From Zygnema cylindricum (lineage: Eukaryota > Streptophyta > Zygnematophyceae > Zygnematales > Zygnemataceae), in the NCBI GenBank assembly GCA_037447655.1, contig JBBHKE010001525.1, forward strand, positions 1-26,825: a DNA stretch of 26,825 bases, read 5' to 3'. Positions 1 through 10,107 of the stretch are shown here, one piece after another; within the stretch, counting starts at the first letter, position 1, and each line of letters starts with the position of its first letter. The notes beneath the pieces were generated by a model that was not told the origin of the DNA, did not search any database, and saw only the letters and a program-made list of their open reading frames with translations. The position numbers and the translations under genes are program-made.

Positions 1-870
1 AAAGGGAAGGAGAAGGGAGGGGGGAGGTGGTTGAAGGGAGGGAGAGGGAGAGGGTGAGGGAGAGGGAGAGGGATAGGGAGAGGGAGAGGGAGAGGAGGGA
101 GAGCGTTGGAAGGAGAAACGGAGAGGGTGAAAGGGAGATGGGGAAAGGTAGAAAGGGAGAAGGAGAGGGATAGACGTAGAGGGAGAAGTAGAGGGAGAAA
201 GAGAGGGTGACGGAGAAAGCGAGTGGGAGAAGGGAGTGGGAAAGGGGGAGGGAGAGGGATAGGAGAGGAGAAGGAGAAGAAGTTAGAGAGGGAGAGTGAG
301 AGGGAGAAAGAGTTTGGGAGGGCTAGGAAATGAAAACGAAGAAAGAGAAAGGAGAAGGAGAAAGGGAGATGAACAAGTAGAGGGACCGGGAAGTGGCACA
401 TCTAGAGGGAGAGGGAGAAAGGTACAGGGAGAGTGGGAGAATGAGAAAGGGAGACGGAAATATGAAGAGGGAGAGGGAGAGAGTGATGGAGAAAGAGAGA
501 CGCAGAAATGGAGAGGAAGATAGGGAGAGGGACATGAAGATGGAGAAGGAGAGGAGAGCGAGAGGGACAAGGAGTGGGAGAGGGAGTAAGAGAGGGAGAG
601 AGAGAGGGAGAGGGAGAGGGCGAGGGAGAGGATTAGGGCGTCGGAGAGGTAGGGGGGTGGGAGAGGGGGAGGGTGAAGGAGAACGGAGGAGAAAGGGAGA
701 GGGGGAAAGGGAGAGGAAGGAGAAGGAGAAAGACTAAGAGAAGGATAAAGGGAGAATGAGAATGGGAGAAGGCGACAGGGAGAAGAATATGTAGAGGGAC
801 GGGGAGAGAGAGAGGAAGTGGGACAGGGAGAGGGAGTGGGAGAAGGAGAGGGTGAAGAGGGAGAGCGATA
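1..870. repeat. GA-rich purine-strand low-complexity tract
   Basis: About 870 bases are almost purely G and A on the + strand, built from degenerate units such as GGGAGA and GAGGGAGAGG with rare single C or T interruptions. The tract ends sharply near 870, where ordinary AT-rich sequence begins. Its repetitive make-up lets long frames stay open on both strands (Arg/Glu/Gly/Lys-rich on +, Ser/Pro/Leu-rich on -), but none has the features of a real protein. It lies 0.5 kb upstream of the first visible WRKY exon, so it may be 5' flank, 5' UTR or an upstream intron of that gene. Such homopurine tracts can form triplexes and can bind GAGA-repeat factors in plants; whether this one does is unknown. 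Confidence 0.9.
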
Positions 871-1374
871 TCAGGGAATTGTTTGTAACTAACTCTTTTA
901 TCGCAAGGTTGCTGAATAAAGAATCTCTTTTGTGAAAATTCTCCCTTTCCGTTCTCCATTCTTTTGGTATTGATGTTTATTTATTCTCTGACTCCCTTTG
1001 AGCTTTATTTTTATTTTTTTGGGTTTTTGTTCTCCTGGCAAAACTGGTAACTTTAACCAAACCTCAACTTGAAAAAAAAAATCAAATTTCTCCATACCTT
1101 TGATTGTTTTTTTTTTTTCCTTTTGTTTTTTTTGTCTAGTCACGCCTCCGAAAAATTGGAAACCATGTTCACATTCTGCCTAAAAATCTTAGGAAAATAA
1201 ACTCAGACTGCACATAACTCCCCTTATGTTTTTCTCTCTTTTTGTCTTTATTTCCCCCTCTATTTACAAGTCAAAAAATACTTTGATATTTTTTCTTCCC
1301 CCCTCTCTTCTTCCTTCGCTCCTTCAAATGTTTGTTTTTACCCATTTGCTTATTACACTCTTTTGTCTTTTCAG
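871..1374. other. Unassigned AT-rich stretch upstream of the first visible WRKY exon
   Basis: About 500 bases of T-rich sequence with runs of T and A and no supported coding region. The T/C-rich end (about 1222-1374) reads like the end of an intron and finishes in a good acceptor, CTTTTGTCTTTTCAG at 1360-1374. The WRKY exon starts with one base of a split codon (phase 2), so a coding exon must lie upstream. I could not place it here. The only nearby ATG I considered (1164) opens a frame of just 11 codons. Confidence 0.6.
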
Positions 1375-3402
1375 ACGAACCCGGAGGCGTTTGGACATCC
1401 CCCATGACGGCTGTCTCTGGCAGAAGTACGGACAGAAGCACATAAAGGGAACCAACATCATTCGGTAAACCCTTCCAGCCGTACCCGTCCGTACATGTCC
1501 GTACCTTTCCGTACCTCTCCGTATATGTCCCTACATGTCCCGTCCTGTGCGTATCCGTACAAATTTGATAATTCCAGATAATGCTCCAAACGTTTCCGTA
1601 CAAACTCAAATAATGTTTCCGTACACGTCCGACATTTTGTTTGTAACTGTCGGAAGCTCCTGGCTGATCCTGTTGTCCTGTTCTATCCTGCTTCCGTACA
1701 TTTATGGTTCCGTACAGTAGTTGTCAGGGTTGTCCTCGCACATGAAAGATTCCTGTACGGTGTGAGATAAAGTGATACCGTATCATATCGTACAATACCG
1801 TACTTTACCTTTATATATAGTCCTTTCATGTTAACCATTTAAAGATTAGTGTTGACTCTTTGTTTCTCTTCTTTGTTTTGATTTTGTATTTTTTTTTTTC
1901 TGTTCATTTGTCTCTTCCCTTTTTGTAGTTTTTTGCTGTCTTCTTAATTTTGTAACTTTTCTCTTTTTCACTTCTGTTTCCCAGAAGAATAGATTGAAGG
2001 TTTTTGTTTTTCCCCTCAAAAGTGGATTTTTCGATCGTAAAAACAGCGAGTCTCTCAAGTTTTCTTTTGTTGCTTTGTTCCTTTTCCAGATGCCTCTACA
2101 AATGCGGTTTAGAAAAAGATGGGTCTCTCATGTTTTTTGTTTTATTTTTCCTTTTTCAGATACTATTACAAATGTGGTTTATACAAAGATTTCCAGTGTC
2201 CCCTAAAACGAACAGTTGAATACCACAAAGAGGATCCTCACAATCTCAGCATTTACTACACAGAAAAACACAACCACCCATTAGTGTTTTTGGCACCCAA
2301 ACGGAAAAAATCGATGAAATTAGCCATCTTAAACCAACCAGGAAGCGGCAGTAATAGTGTGGCAATTCCAATTGAGGAAAATTCATTTCTCGAAACCCGA
2401 AAAATTGAATCGAAAAAAGCTGTCAAACCTTCGGATGCCAGAGCTCCGACTCTCAACATTTCAAAAAAGGTGGAATCCCAAGTCATGGAAGGTCCAATTT
2501 TTGAGAGAAAGGTGACTGGGAAAGAGGTACAAACAATGACTAGACCGGTAGAAAAGGTAAAAATGGTAGAAATTGTACAATTCCGCAGTTTCCATGAAGG
2601 AGAACATCGTGGAAATCCTCCGGCAATGGGAACTCTTTCTTCCACATGGGAAAGGGGAGAATCATCGAGTGGGAATTTGCAACAGAATTTGAATCAGGAA
2701 GGAGACAGAAATGCCGATGAAGGACAAGAAAGTATAGACTTGGGAAATTTTGATGCGAAAACCCAATGGGCTTATCAGAATGTAGCATTGAGTTTAAAGG
2801 ATATGATGTTGTTGAAATTGATGCAAGAAAAAAGACAAAACTTGGAAACAGGTGTTCTTTTACAGAATACAGACCGCATGGAAATGTCGTCCATTGCATC
2901 GGCTTCCTTTCCGTCTACCTCTGGAGTGGCGAGAGTGGGAAGAATAGAAGTAGAGAGAAGAGGAGAGGAAAAAATGGAAAATGTCACTTCTTTCGACAAC
3001 ATTTCGGCGCAAATTCCAAAATTTTACGATCGGAGAGAAAGCTCGACTTCTCGGAATACAACTAATGTCACAAATGCGACAAGTTCGACAAATTTGAGAA
3101 ATTTGAGAAATTTGATAAGTTCAACAAACTTGACAAGTTCGACAAATTTAACAAATTTGATAAATCCAGCGAACTTGACAAATTCGACAAATTTGACGAT
3201 TGTTTCGGAAAATAGAGTGGATCCTCTGTCTCTTTTGGGAGGAGGAGATTCTCTTAAAGTTGCTGATTTTGCTGATGTTCCGCCTGTTTTTTGGGAAAAT
3301 CAACTGTCGTCGAATGATTCTTTGCTTCCAGTTCCGTTGCACGGAACAGATTTTTTGAACTCAACGGATTTAGAGAAGAGAGATCATGGGAAGAGATTAT
3401 GA
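1375..3402 (+). CDS. WRKY-family transcription factor, 3' two exons (5' exon not identified)
   Basis: DNA-binding transcription factor, presumably nuclear and binding W-box (TTGAC) elements. Exons: 1375-1464 and 2160-3402, joined in phase 2 to give an Arg codon (CG|A). The first exon carries a divergent WRKY core, WQKYGQK at 1418-1438, preceded by an RRTRRRLDIPHDG stretch. The second begins YYYKCG and supplies the zinc ligands C-X7-C-X23-H-X1-H, ending in KHNH. The intron falls at the Arg five residues before the first Cys, the classic R-type WRKY intron. C-X7-C-X23 spacing is that of plant group III, but group III normally ends H-X-C, so this is a mixed form. A basic PKRKK segment at 2296-2310 just after the domain is a probable nuclear signal. 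The remaining ~370 residues are low-complexity and probably disordered, with an Asn/Leu/Thr/Ser repeat at about 3061-3200. About 443 residues are visible. The N-terminus is missing, so an upstream second WRKY domain cannot be excluded. Confidence 0.85.
1475..1810. repeat. TCCGTAC minisatellite in the WRKY intron
   Basis: Starting about ten bases after the WRKY exon donor, the sequence consists of degenerate ~10-11 base units around TCCGTAC (for example TCCGTACATG, TCCGTACCTT). The array is dense to about 1560, then the CCGTAC motif is dispersed to about 1806. The array lies wholly inside the 695 bp intron (1465-2159). Confidence 0.8.
2048..2190 (+). repeat. Tandem duplication of the WRKY intron end and start of the next exon
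   Basis: Copy A (2048-2120) and copy B (2121-2190) align along their length: a TCTCTCA start, a T-rich tract, a CAG acceptor, then codons for Arg-x-x-Tyr-Lys-Cys-Gly-Leu-x-Lys-Asp. The functional acceptor is in copy B (exon starts 2160). Copy A has an equally good acceptor (TTTTCCAG, exon would start 2090) and encodes CLYKCGLEKDG, but the two acceptors are 70 nt apart, so using A shifts the frame and reaches a stop at about 2217-2219. Copy A has lost the second zinc Cys position. Confidence 0.85.
3061..3200 (+). repeat. In-frame degenerate repeat in the WRKY C-terminal tail
   Basis: A run of short units related to TTGACAAATTCGACAAAT encodes repeated Asn-Leu-Thr/Arg and Ser-Thr-Asn-Leu motifs (TNLTNL, STNLTS). 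The units stay in frame, suggesting recent expansion in a disordered tail. Confidence 0.75.
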
Positions 3403-3482
3403 ATAAGAGCACAATTTTGGTTTTAAAGAGGATGGCTCTGAACCGTAACCTTCTTTAAAACTAATTTTGTTAAAAGAAAAAG

Positions 3483-3645
3483 AATAAAAAAGGAAAAGGA
3501 AACGACAGTAGATCAGAAAAGATATTGTAGATTAGCTAAGTTAGAGTTACTTGTAGTTTTCAAAATTATCATGTTTATCTTGATGCCCTCATTGTTATTT
3601 TTGGAAATTTTAATTTTTTAATTTAGAAACTGTGGTAATAATAAA
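3483..3645 (+). promoter_or_regulatory. Candidate polyadenylation signals for the WRKY gene
   Basis: AATAAA occurs at 3483-3488, 81 bases after the stop, and again at 3640-3645 in a T/A-rich context. Either could direct 3' end formation. Plant signals are loose, so this is suggestive only. Confidence 0.4.
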
Positions 3646-4674
3646 ATTCAAAAGTTAACAACTTTCAAGTAAAAGAACGTTGAAAAATAGGGAGTTGGGA
3701 ATTTGGCAGTAGAATTTTTTACTTAGATTAGGTTTAAGTTCTTTTGTCAGGATAACTTTTCCACATTTTTTTGGGCATCAGAACCAAAATTTTGTAGAAG
3801 TCATCACTTTCAATGTTTCTTGATTATGAATCGATAACACATTCTTTAAAATCCTTTTTTATACCCCATAAATATTCTTTTGAGTTTGTATAACCCTGGG
3901 CCGATGGAGTTCAAAATTTACCGACAAAGTCTCTGTTTACTTTTTTTTGTTTTTCCGAGAAAAAAATGAGAGATTCTTAAGGCTTTTTATGCAACTGAGA
4001 AGCAAAAATCAAAAAGCAAACGATTGAGATACGATCAAGGTAAACATGTGAAGTGTAGATTTTCAAAATGTTGTCGAAAAAAGGTATTATACGAATGAAG
4101 TCATGGTGAGGAGACTGATGCTGAAAATTCCCATTTGGTTTTTCCATTGTGAAAGAAATCATCTCAATCGACGCAATAAGATATATATAAAAGAGAGCAT
4201 GAAATTTAGCTGTAACTTGACCCCTATGAAACAAGGAATTTCAGAGAGAAAACAAAGCAAAACTCGAAAAAGATTTATTGTTTTATTTATTAGATTAGAA
4301 TTACAATATTTTATAGAGGCAAAAACGAAGATGTGACAACAGTGACTTCAGGCTGTCAAAACTAAAAGGTAAAGAAAAGGAAAAAGGAGTGTGTGTAAAA
4401 TATGGTGTGGTTATGTTTATTTATTTATTTTATTTTTTTTCCAGCTCTATAAAATAACATTGCTATATAACATAAATAATATAGTAAAGCTGTTCTTTTT
4501 ATCAAATTTCCAAGTTACAATAAATAAAGTTAAGCAGGAAAGGTGAGAAGATATAATTTAAAAATGGACAAATTTCTCACATTCCAAACCTAAAAATTTG
4601 CCCAACCTACATAATACCTTATTCTTTCCAAAATAGAAATACATACAAACTAGATATCTACACCGGATCCCTAA

Positions 4675-4680
4675 TTTATT
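4675..4680 (-). promoter_or_regulatory. Candidate polyadenylation signal for the CRTAC1-like gene
   Basis: TTTATT on the + strand (AATAAA on the - strand) lies 135 bases after the CRTAC1-like stop codon, at a normal 3' UTR distance. Confidence 0.4.
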
Positions 4681-4814
4681 CAACTTTGACAAATAAAAAT
4701 TTAGGGTATCACTACATAACTAGACGAAAACTTAACAACAAAATCCATTTACAATCAAAATTTTCCATTTGACAGCTTAAATCAACTACTTCCTCTACTC
4801 TTCCTCTCCTCCTC

Positions 4815-7800
4815 TTATCTCTCATTCTCTCTCTCCCTCGGATATTCCAAAGTCAAAACTCGATTAATCAATCCTTCTTTCACGGTTTTCGTTCTCCCAT
4901 CCGGCCAAGTCACAAAAACATTTACATACTCCAAATTTTCCACTTTTCCCAACCCAAAATGAGCAATAGGCTCCATACAACACAAATATCCACTCCCTCC
5001 ATCAATTATTCTCCTCTGTCTTCTCACTCCACTCCCTTCTATCTCTACTACCGCCCCCCGAGCCGGGGCTCCAACAGAAGTTAGAGGTCTAATCCTAATC
5101 CAAGAATTCTCGTTTTCCGGACCTCGAAAAAGCGATAAAGGTTGTTCTTCACTCTCACCGTGAGAAATTATAAGTTCGAGTCTCCCATCCGAGTCTATAT
5201 CGGCAATTGACGCTCCGGTACCGAAACCTTCGGGCTCGAGGGCATCTCCAATTTCACATTCAATCCAAATTCCCGACTGATTGCGACAAAATAATCGATT
5301 CTTCTCATCAATATTGTTAAAAAAAATCTCCTCGAAACCATCGTTGTCGAAATCGGCAACGATAACCGTACGAATTCTGGACGGAATCGAAATTTCTGCA
5401 CTCGCGGCGTCTTTAAAAGAAGAGGTTTTATCGATTTTTGTCGAAAAAAGTCGGTGGTTTCCCTCCCAATTTCCGACTACGAGATCCGGTTTACCATTTC
5501 CATGTAAATTATCCATTACAGCTACTCCTCTCGCATGCGAAAAAGAGTCCGTTATTCCCAACGGAATCGCCTCCTCCTTATACTTCCCGTCACCTCTGAA
5601 AAATAAAAAAGAAGATTCTTACCTTCAAACACCAAATCTCAAAACAGATTCTGAGTATTTTTGTACTAAAGATTTTCCACTCAAAGCAGAAACCGATTTT
5701 TTCTAATTTTTTCTTTCTTTCAAGCTTTAAACTGTTGCAAATAAATCATCTGTGAGAAAATTAGTTTACATTTTAACCGGAAACTCACAACGAGGAATAC
5801 AATTCGAATCGTGGCTACAAAATAAGAAATAAGAACTTACTGGTTGACAAACAGAAAATTGCGTCCATTCTCATTTCCAACAAAAACATCGCTCGAAAAA
5901 TTTGATATTATTGGTCCGGAGAGACAGGATCGACCTCCGGTGGGAGCTTCAGCTATTCCCGCCTCTTTTGCGACATCCGTGATTAGGAGAGGAGGATCCT
6001 TCTTACTCATTTTTGGTGTATTATTTGTAACTTCGTACAACCTCATCGGGCATCCATAATTAGCGACAAAGAATCCGTACTTCGCTTTTCCGTTCCGATC
6101 AACGGTACAAACGGACCGTCCCGCACAATGGTTCCCTTTATCACTGAACGACAAAAAAATAAAAGTGACAAAAACAAAAAAAAACAAAAAGAAAAAACAT
6201 GGAACGGTTAATGAAAATAAGGTACAAAATTTGCTCAATCAATGTTTCTGTAGATTGAAAGAATGCCCATGGATCCCATTTGCTATAAAACTCTATCTAA
6301 TTCTTCTGATTTTTGTTTGTATTCCATCGAATATATATGTATATGTGTATATACATATACATATATATATATATACATATTACACACACACACATTTGAT
6401 CACGTAACAAAACTAAGATAGATTTGGTATGTCCACTTGATTGTGTCAATTATTTGCAAACATATTATTTATATGTTTACAATACAATCTAACTGATAAT
6501 GATAGTACTTTTAGTGTAGAACTTATAATATTCACACGTATTTCATGGCAAGTATAACAAATGTGCTTCATTCCACACTAATTCACTTTTGAAATTTGAT
6601 TCATTCACTTTTTGTTAGTTCATAAATAGTGTGGATCGCAACAATTGTAAGAAACAAAGTACTAAAACATAACTTAAACAGCATAACACTATCTATCCGC
6701 ATATGAATTGGTCTTAAAAATCATTGGATAAAAATGGGGACAATCAATTTAGCTTATGTGTTCACTTATTTATATTGTGACAATATAAAAATTTAAAATA
6801 AACACTAAAGAAACAATCGAATCTTGCAAAAAAAACTACTTTTTTGGTGGTTAATACTTTTAAAGTCATTTTGACCCAATGGCTCTTTGGGATTTTAAAA
6901 ATTACAGACTACATATTTCATATTTTCTAGAAGTGGGAATCTACATTTCCATATTTTTACATACAAGTGGGATATTTCTATAAAAAAAAAATCACATGTC
7001 CCATAACTCTTACAAATAGGTGTAGGAGAGAGGGAATGAGAGGATGGAGGTTGCTATTATACGAATGGGAATCGTATCAAGAATTTTGAGAAAACTTTAA
7101 ACAAAAATTTAAACAGAAAAAAAGAAAAAAAAAGAGTTGAAAAGCGTACATTCACCAAAAAATCTCACATGTTTTGCGGTAGAGAAAAAAGGTCGACCCA
7201 CGACTCTTGTCCGGAAATGACGTCTTTTTTTCCCATATGGAATAAACGATCTCCAAATTTTTTTTTTCCCATAAAAGTGTCCGTATTTAGAACATAGATT
7301 TCTTCTTTCCCGTCTCCATCAGCGTCTCCTGCTGCCACTCCTGCGAGGCACAAAAAGACAAAAAATGACGTCAGCGTTAAAATGGGTACAGAAATGACCC
7401 AAAAGAAAAAGGAGACAAAAACCAGATGATGTTAGGGTTTCTGATTCAGTGACGGATTAAAACATAATTGAAGGTTAAAATGAAGATTTAAGACTAAATC
7501 AAAGTTAATTTCTACAAGAATTCCAATAAAGTTAACACATCGGTAGAATTGTTGAATCCATTTTGGTTCAATTTTTTTTTCTTTTTCTATCCACTTTGTT
7601 CTTTTTTTGGCTTTTTTCCAATTTTTCTTTTACCGTGGTTTTCTCAAATTGATATTTTTATCAAATTTAAAATGACATTATTATCAAATGACAGTTTTAG
7701 TAATTGATAAAAATCATGTTATTATCAAAACTGAATTTATTTCATCAAAAGTTGATTTCTAAAACAAACCTACAAAGCATACCATTCACTTTGGAAATCT

Positions 7801-9529
7801 CGGAAATTATCACAAATATAAAATTATCATTCCAATACAGTAATTGTACATTTTGAAAGTGGAAATTTTGAAAGAGGAAGTTTTGAAAGAGGAAATTTTG
7901 ATAGAAAATTTCACTGCAAAAGGAAAAAATGCAAATTTTACATGTTAAATACACAGTGGACCGCTATTAGCCTTACTGATAGCGTTAATAACACTAAGTT
8001 TGTCACAGTATGTTTTACTTCTCTGACACAGAATAGCGTTATTAATACCGATGGTTTTTAATTCTTAACGCTACATCTATTTTGTGATTCACAACCGTCC
8101 AAACATTTTCCATGCCTTAACACTAATATAAAACTAGTATAACACTAATATAACACTAATGTAACACTATAGAACACTAGTTTAACACTAATATAACACC
8201 AATATAACACTAATGTAAAACCATACACACTAATATAGCACTAATATAAGACTAGTATAACACTAGTATAACACTAATATAACACCAATGTAACACGAAT
8301 GTGACACTAATGCAACATTAAATAACACTAATGTAACACTAATATAACAAGAATACAACACTAATATAACACTAATATGACAGTAATATAACAATAATTT
8401 AACACTAATTTAGTATATAACGCTAATGTGACACTACACTGTTTATCGTTAATAGAGTCAATAGTGCTAATTCGGTCGTGACTTTTTTTGGGCCGGAAAT
8501 CATAAAATAGTATTAGCAATACTATTTAAGCGAGTGGATTACAATCTTTCACGGATCCTCGCATTAAAGTATCATTACATATAATAATTTTGAATGAACA
8601 CTAATAAAACTTGGCGCTAACAACGATGGGCAGAGTAGTATAGCACTAATATAACACTAGTATAACACTGTTAAGTAGCTTATATAACACTAATTCCGTG
8701 CCCTAAATGTTTAACAACGAAGAAATACTTGGAGAGTAGAGACCGGCCTTCTTAAAAAATTATTTTCCTAAACAATTAAAAACAACATACATACAAACTG
8801 ATTCGCGGGAGAAGCAAAGAAACTGAGAGATTCAAATTATCGCAATTTTGGTTTTTTTTTGTTTTCCGGGGCAGCCCAACCCCCACCATAATTAACAGTG
8901 ATAGATAATTGGTGTGGATGGGATAAATGAGGTCTAATTTTAAATTGACATTTCAATTTTTTCAGAAAAAGATTTTTGGTAAACTAATAAATCCGATGAT
9001 TATCCTACGTTGCCAAAGAACGTAAAATCTTTTAGTCAATAATCTCTAGCTTCTGGTAGCTTCTCATCATGTTATCTTCTGGTTTATTATTTTCTAATAG
9101 TGGTTTTTTGTTTCTATATCAAAATCCCAATTTGCAATTTCTCCTTTCTGAATTTTGATCGTTTTTAATTTCGTTTTTTTTTTTTTTTTGTTTTCAATTG
9201 TTTCGTTTAATTTTAAACCTTTCTAGGTTATGATCGTTTCTAAATTTAGTAATGGTTTGTGGAATGATGTTTTGTCCTCCGGGAAATGAATGGGAAAATG
9301 ATATTTTTTTAAATACAGTTTTCAAGACATCCGAATATTAACTAAACAGCAATTAATGTGGATGAGCAGAAAGTTCGATGACACAATTCAGCGTAAAAAT
9401 CCATAAAAAAAATGAACCCAAAGAAATCTTAAGAAAATCCGAAGAAAAAAATTAGAAACCATTACGAACGGCTTAAAAAACCCTATATCAAGCCATTTCT
9501 GTTCTATTTGAGAGAGAGAGAGAACGAGA

Positions 9530-9611
<82 letters not shown>

Positions 9612-10107
9612 GAGGGAAAAAAAGTTAGAAAAGATACGGACCAATTGCGTGTCTCTCGGAGTCCGCCAAAACTTCTCTTTCCCCCTTTGCAATATTTTCC
9701 AGCCTTCCCTTTTCCCTATTCCATTTCAACACCATATTTCCGTTTCCAAATCCAGTTACAAAGAATTCCGTACAGTTGTCTCCGTCCACATCCACGGCAC
9801 AGATTCCGTACCTCAACAGTGGACTATTTCCACTTATGAGATAGGAAACGTCTCTGAACATAGGTTTTCTTTTGCTAAAAGAGGAAAAATCGTTTTTAGG
9901 GTTTGAAGAGGAGAAATCGGAGTGGTTTAGGGTTGTGGTTGTCTTTAGAGAAGGGTCGGATGTGTGTGGAGGGAGTGGAGAGAGGGGAGGAGGAGAGAGG
10001 TAGAGGAGAGAAAGGAGAAGAGGTATGGAAGTGAGAACGTAGAGGTAGAGAGGAGGTCGACATGAGAGAGGTAGTGAGAGTCTGTGTGGTTTAGGGGAGG
10101 AAGCCAT
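4815..10107 (-). CDS. CRTAC1: CRTAC1-like protein (FG-GAP/VCBS beta-propeller with ASPIC/UnbV domain), complete, 4 exons
   Basis: Exons in transcript order: 10107-9642, 7340-7169, 6143-5841, 5595-4815. They sum to 1722 nt, 573 aa plus stop, with phases 1, 2, 2 all agreeing. The ATG at 10107 is the first in frame and has a G at +4; the open frame extends upstream only through a GTG. A hydrophobic segment at residues ~19-38 is a signal peptide or signal anchor, so the protein should enter the secretory path. Acidic Ca-binding-type loops of FG-GAP/VCBS repeats follow: DVDGDN (106-111), DADGDG (161-166), DFDNDG (~395-400) and DIDSDG (~446-451). AGRSV...VDRNG...VANYG (from ~220) matches the animal CRTAC1 signature. 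The ASPIC/UnbV domain (~478-565) shows GSGYL, HFGLG and WPDGR. The C-terminal EGF module of vertebrate CRTAC1 is absent. Animal relatives are secreted matrix proteins; the plant role is unknown. The exon 1 donor (G|GTCCGT) is weak, but it is the one that restores the conserved [12 protein letters not shown]. Confidence 0.93.
6331..6394. repeat. Compound TA/CA microsatellite in CRTAC1-like intron 3
   Basis: ATATAT, GTATAT and ACACAC runs lie in the 1025 bp intron 6144-7168, the second in genomic order. The rest of this intron is AT-rich with nothing recognisable. Confidence 0.85.
7952..8635. mobile_element. Inverted-repeat element, family 1, copy a
   Basis: Left end CAC(AG)TGGACCGCTATTAG and right end CTAACAACGATGGGCAGAG are inverted relatives of the ends seen in other family 1 copies. 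Both ends abut TA (7950-7951 and 8636-8637), compatible with a TA target site. The 3' half (about 8455-8635) aligns with the copy at 16913-17081, sharing a TGACTTTTTTTGG-like block, AAATCATAAAA and ACTATTTAAGCGAGTGGA. The middle is expanded by the TAACACTAATA array. No transposase frame is present, so it is non-autonomous. Confidence 0.65.
8118..8440. repeat. TAACACTAATA minisatellite
   Basis: Roughly 25-30 degenerate ~11 base units (TAACACTAATA, TAACACTAGTA, TAACACCAATA) run head to tail. Related units reappear at 8640-8692, just outside the right end of the surrounding inverted-repeat element. The array is in the first intron of the CRTAC1-like gene. Confidence 0.85.
9511..9612. repeat. (AG)n microsatellite close to the CRTAC1-like exon 1 donor
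   Basis: About 45-50 AG dinucleotides with few interruptions. In the transcript it reads (CU)n and begins roughly 30 bases after the weak GTCCGT donor at 9641, preceded by a U/C-rich leader. Confidence 0.9.

Larger units (their letters stand above)
3403..4814. other. Intergenic region between two convergent genes
   Basis: The WRKY gene (+) and the CRTAC1-like gene (-) converge on this 1.4 kb. It is AT-rich and contains the probable 3' UTRs of both, short TTTA repeats near 4417-4432, and no coding region I can support. The open frames near 3977-4336 have no recognisable family. Confidence 0.6.
7341..9641 (-). other. CRTAC1-like first intron, transposon- and repeat-bearing
   Basis: A 2.3 kb intron, the largest of this gene. 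It holds an inverted-repeat element (7952-8635) with an internal TAACACTAATA array, a short array of AGGAAATTTTGAAAG units at about 7855-7905, and a long dinucleotide run near the donor (9511-9608). No coding sequence is supported. Confidence 0.75.

Noticed and set aside
296-737. Long open frames in the GA-rich tract on both strands
   Set aside because: Composition is simple repeat; the translations are Arg/Glu/Gly/Lys or Ser/Pro/Leu strings with no domain.
4815-5561. A separate 248-residue protein starting at 5561
   Set aside because: The codon at 5559-5561 is TTG. The frame continues upstream to a good acceptor at 5595-5596 and joins exon 3 as [10 protein letters not shown], so it is the last exon of the CRTAC1-like gene.
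5281-5706. A 141-codon + strand frame
   Set aside because: Antisense shadow of the CRTAC1-like last exon, which carries clear VCBS and ASPIC/UnbV motifs.
8118-8440. CRISPR-like array
   Set aside because: Units are ~11 bases, degenerate and without spacers, and the genome is eukaryotic; it is a minisatellite.
9508-9906. A 132-codon + strand frame starting with Arg-Glu repeats
   Set aside because: It is the (AG)n microsatellite running into the antisense of CRTAC1-like exon 1, whose coding strand is -.
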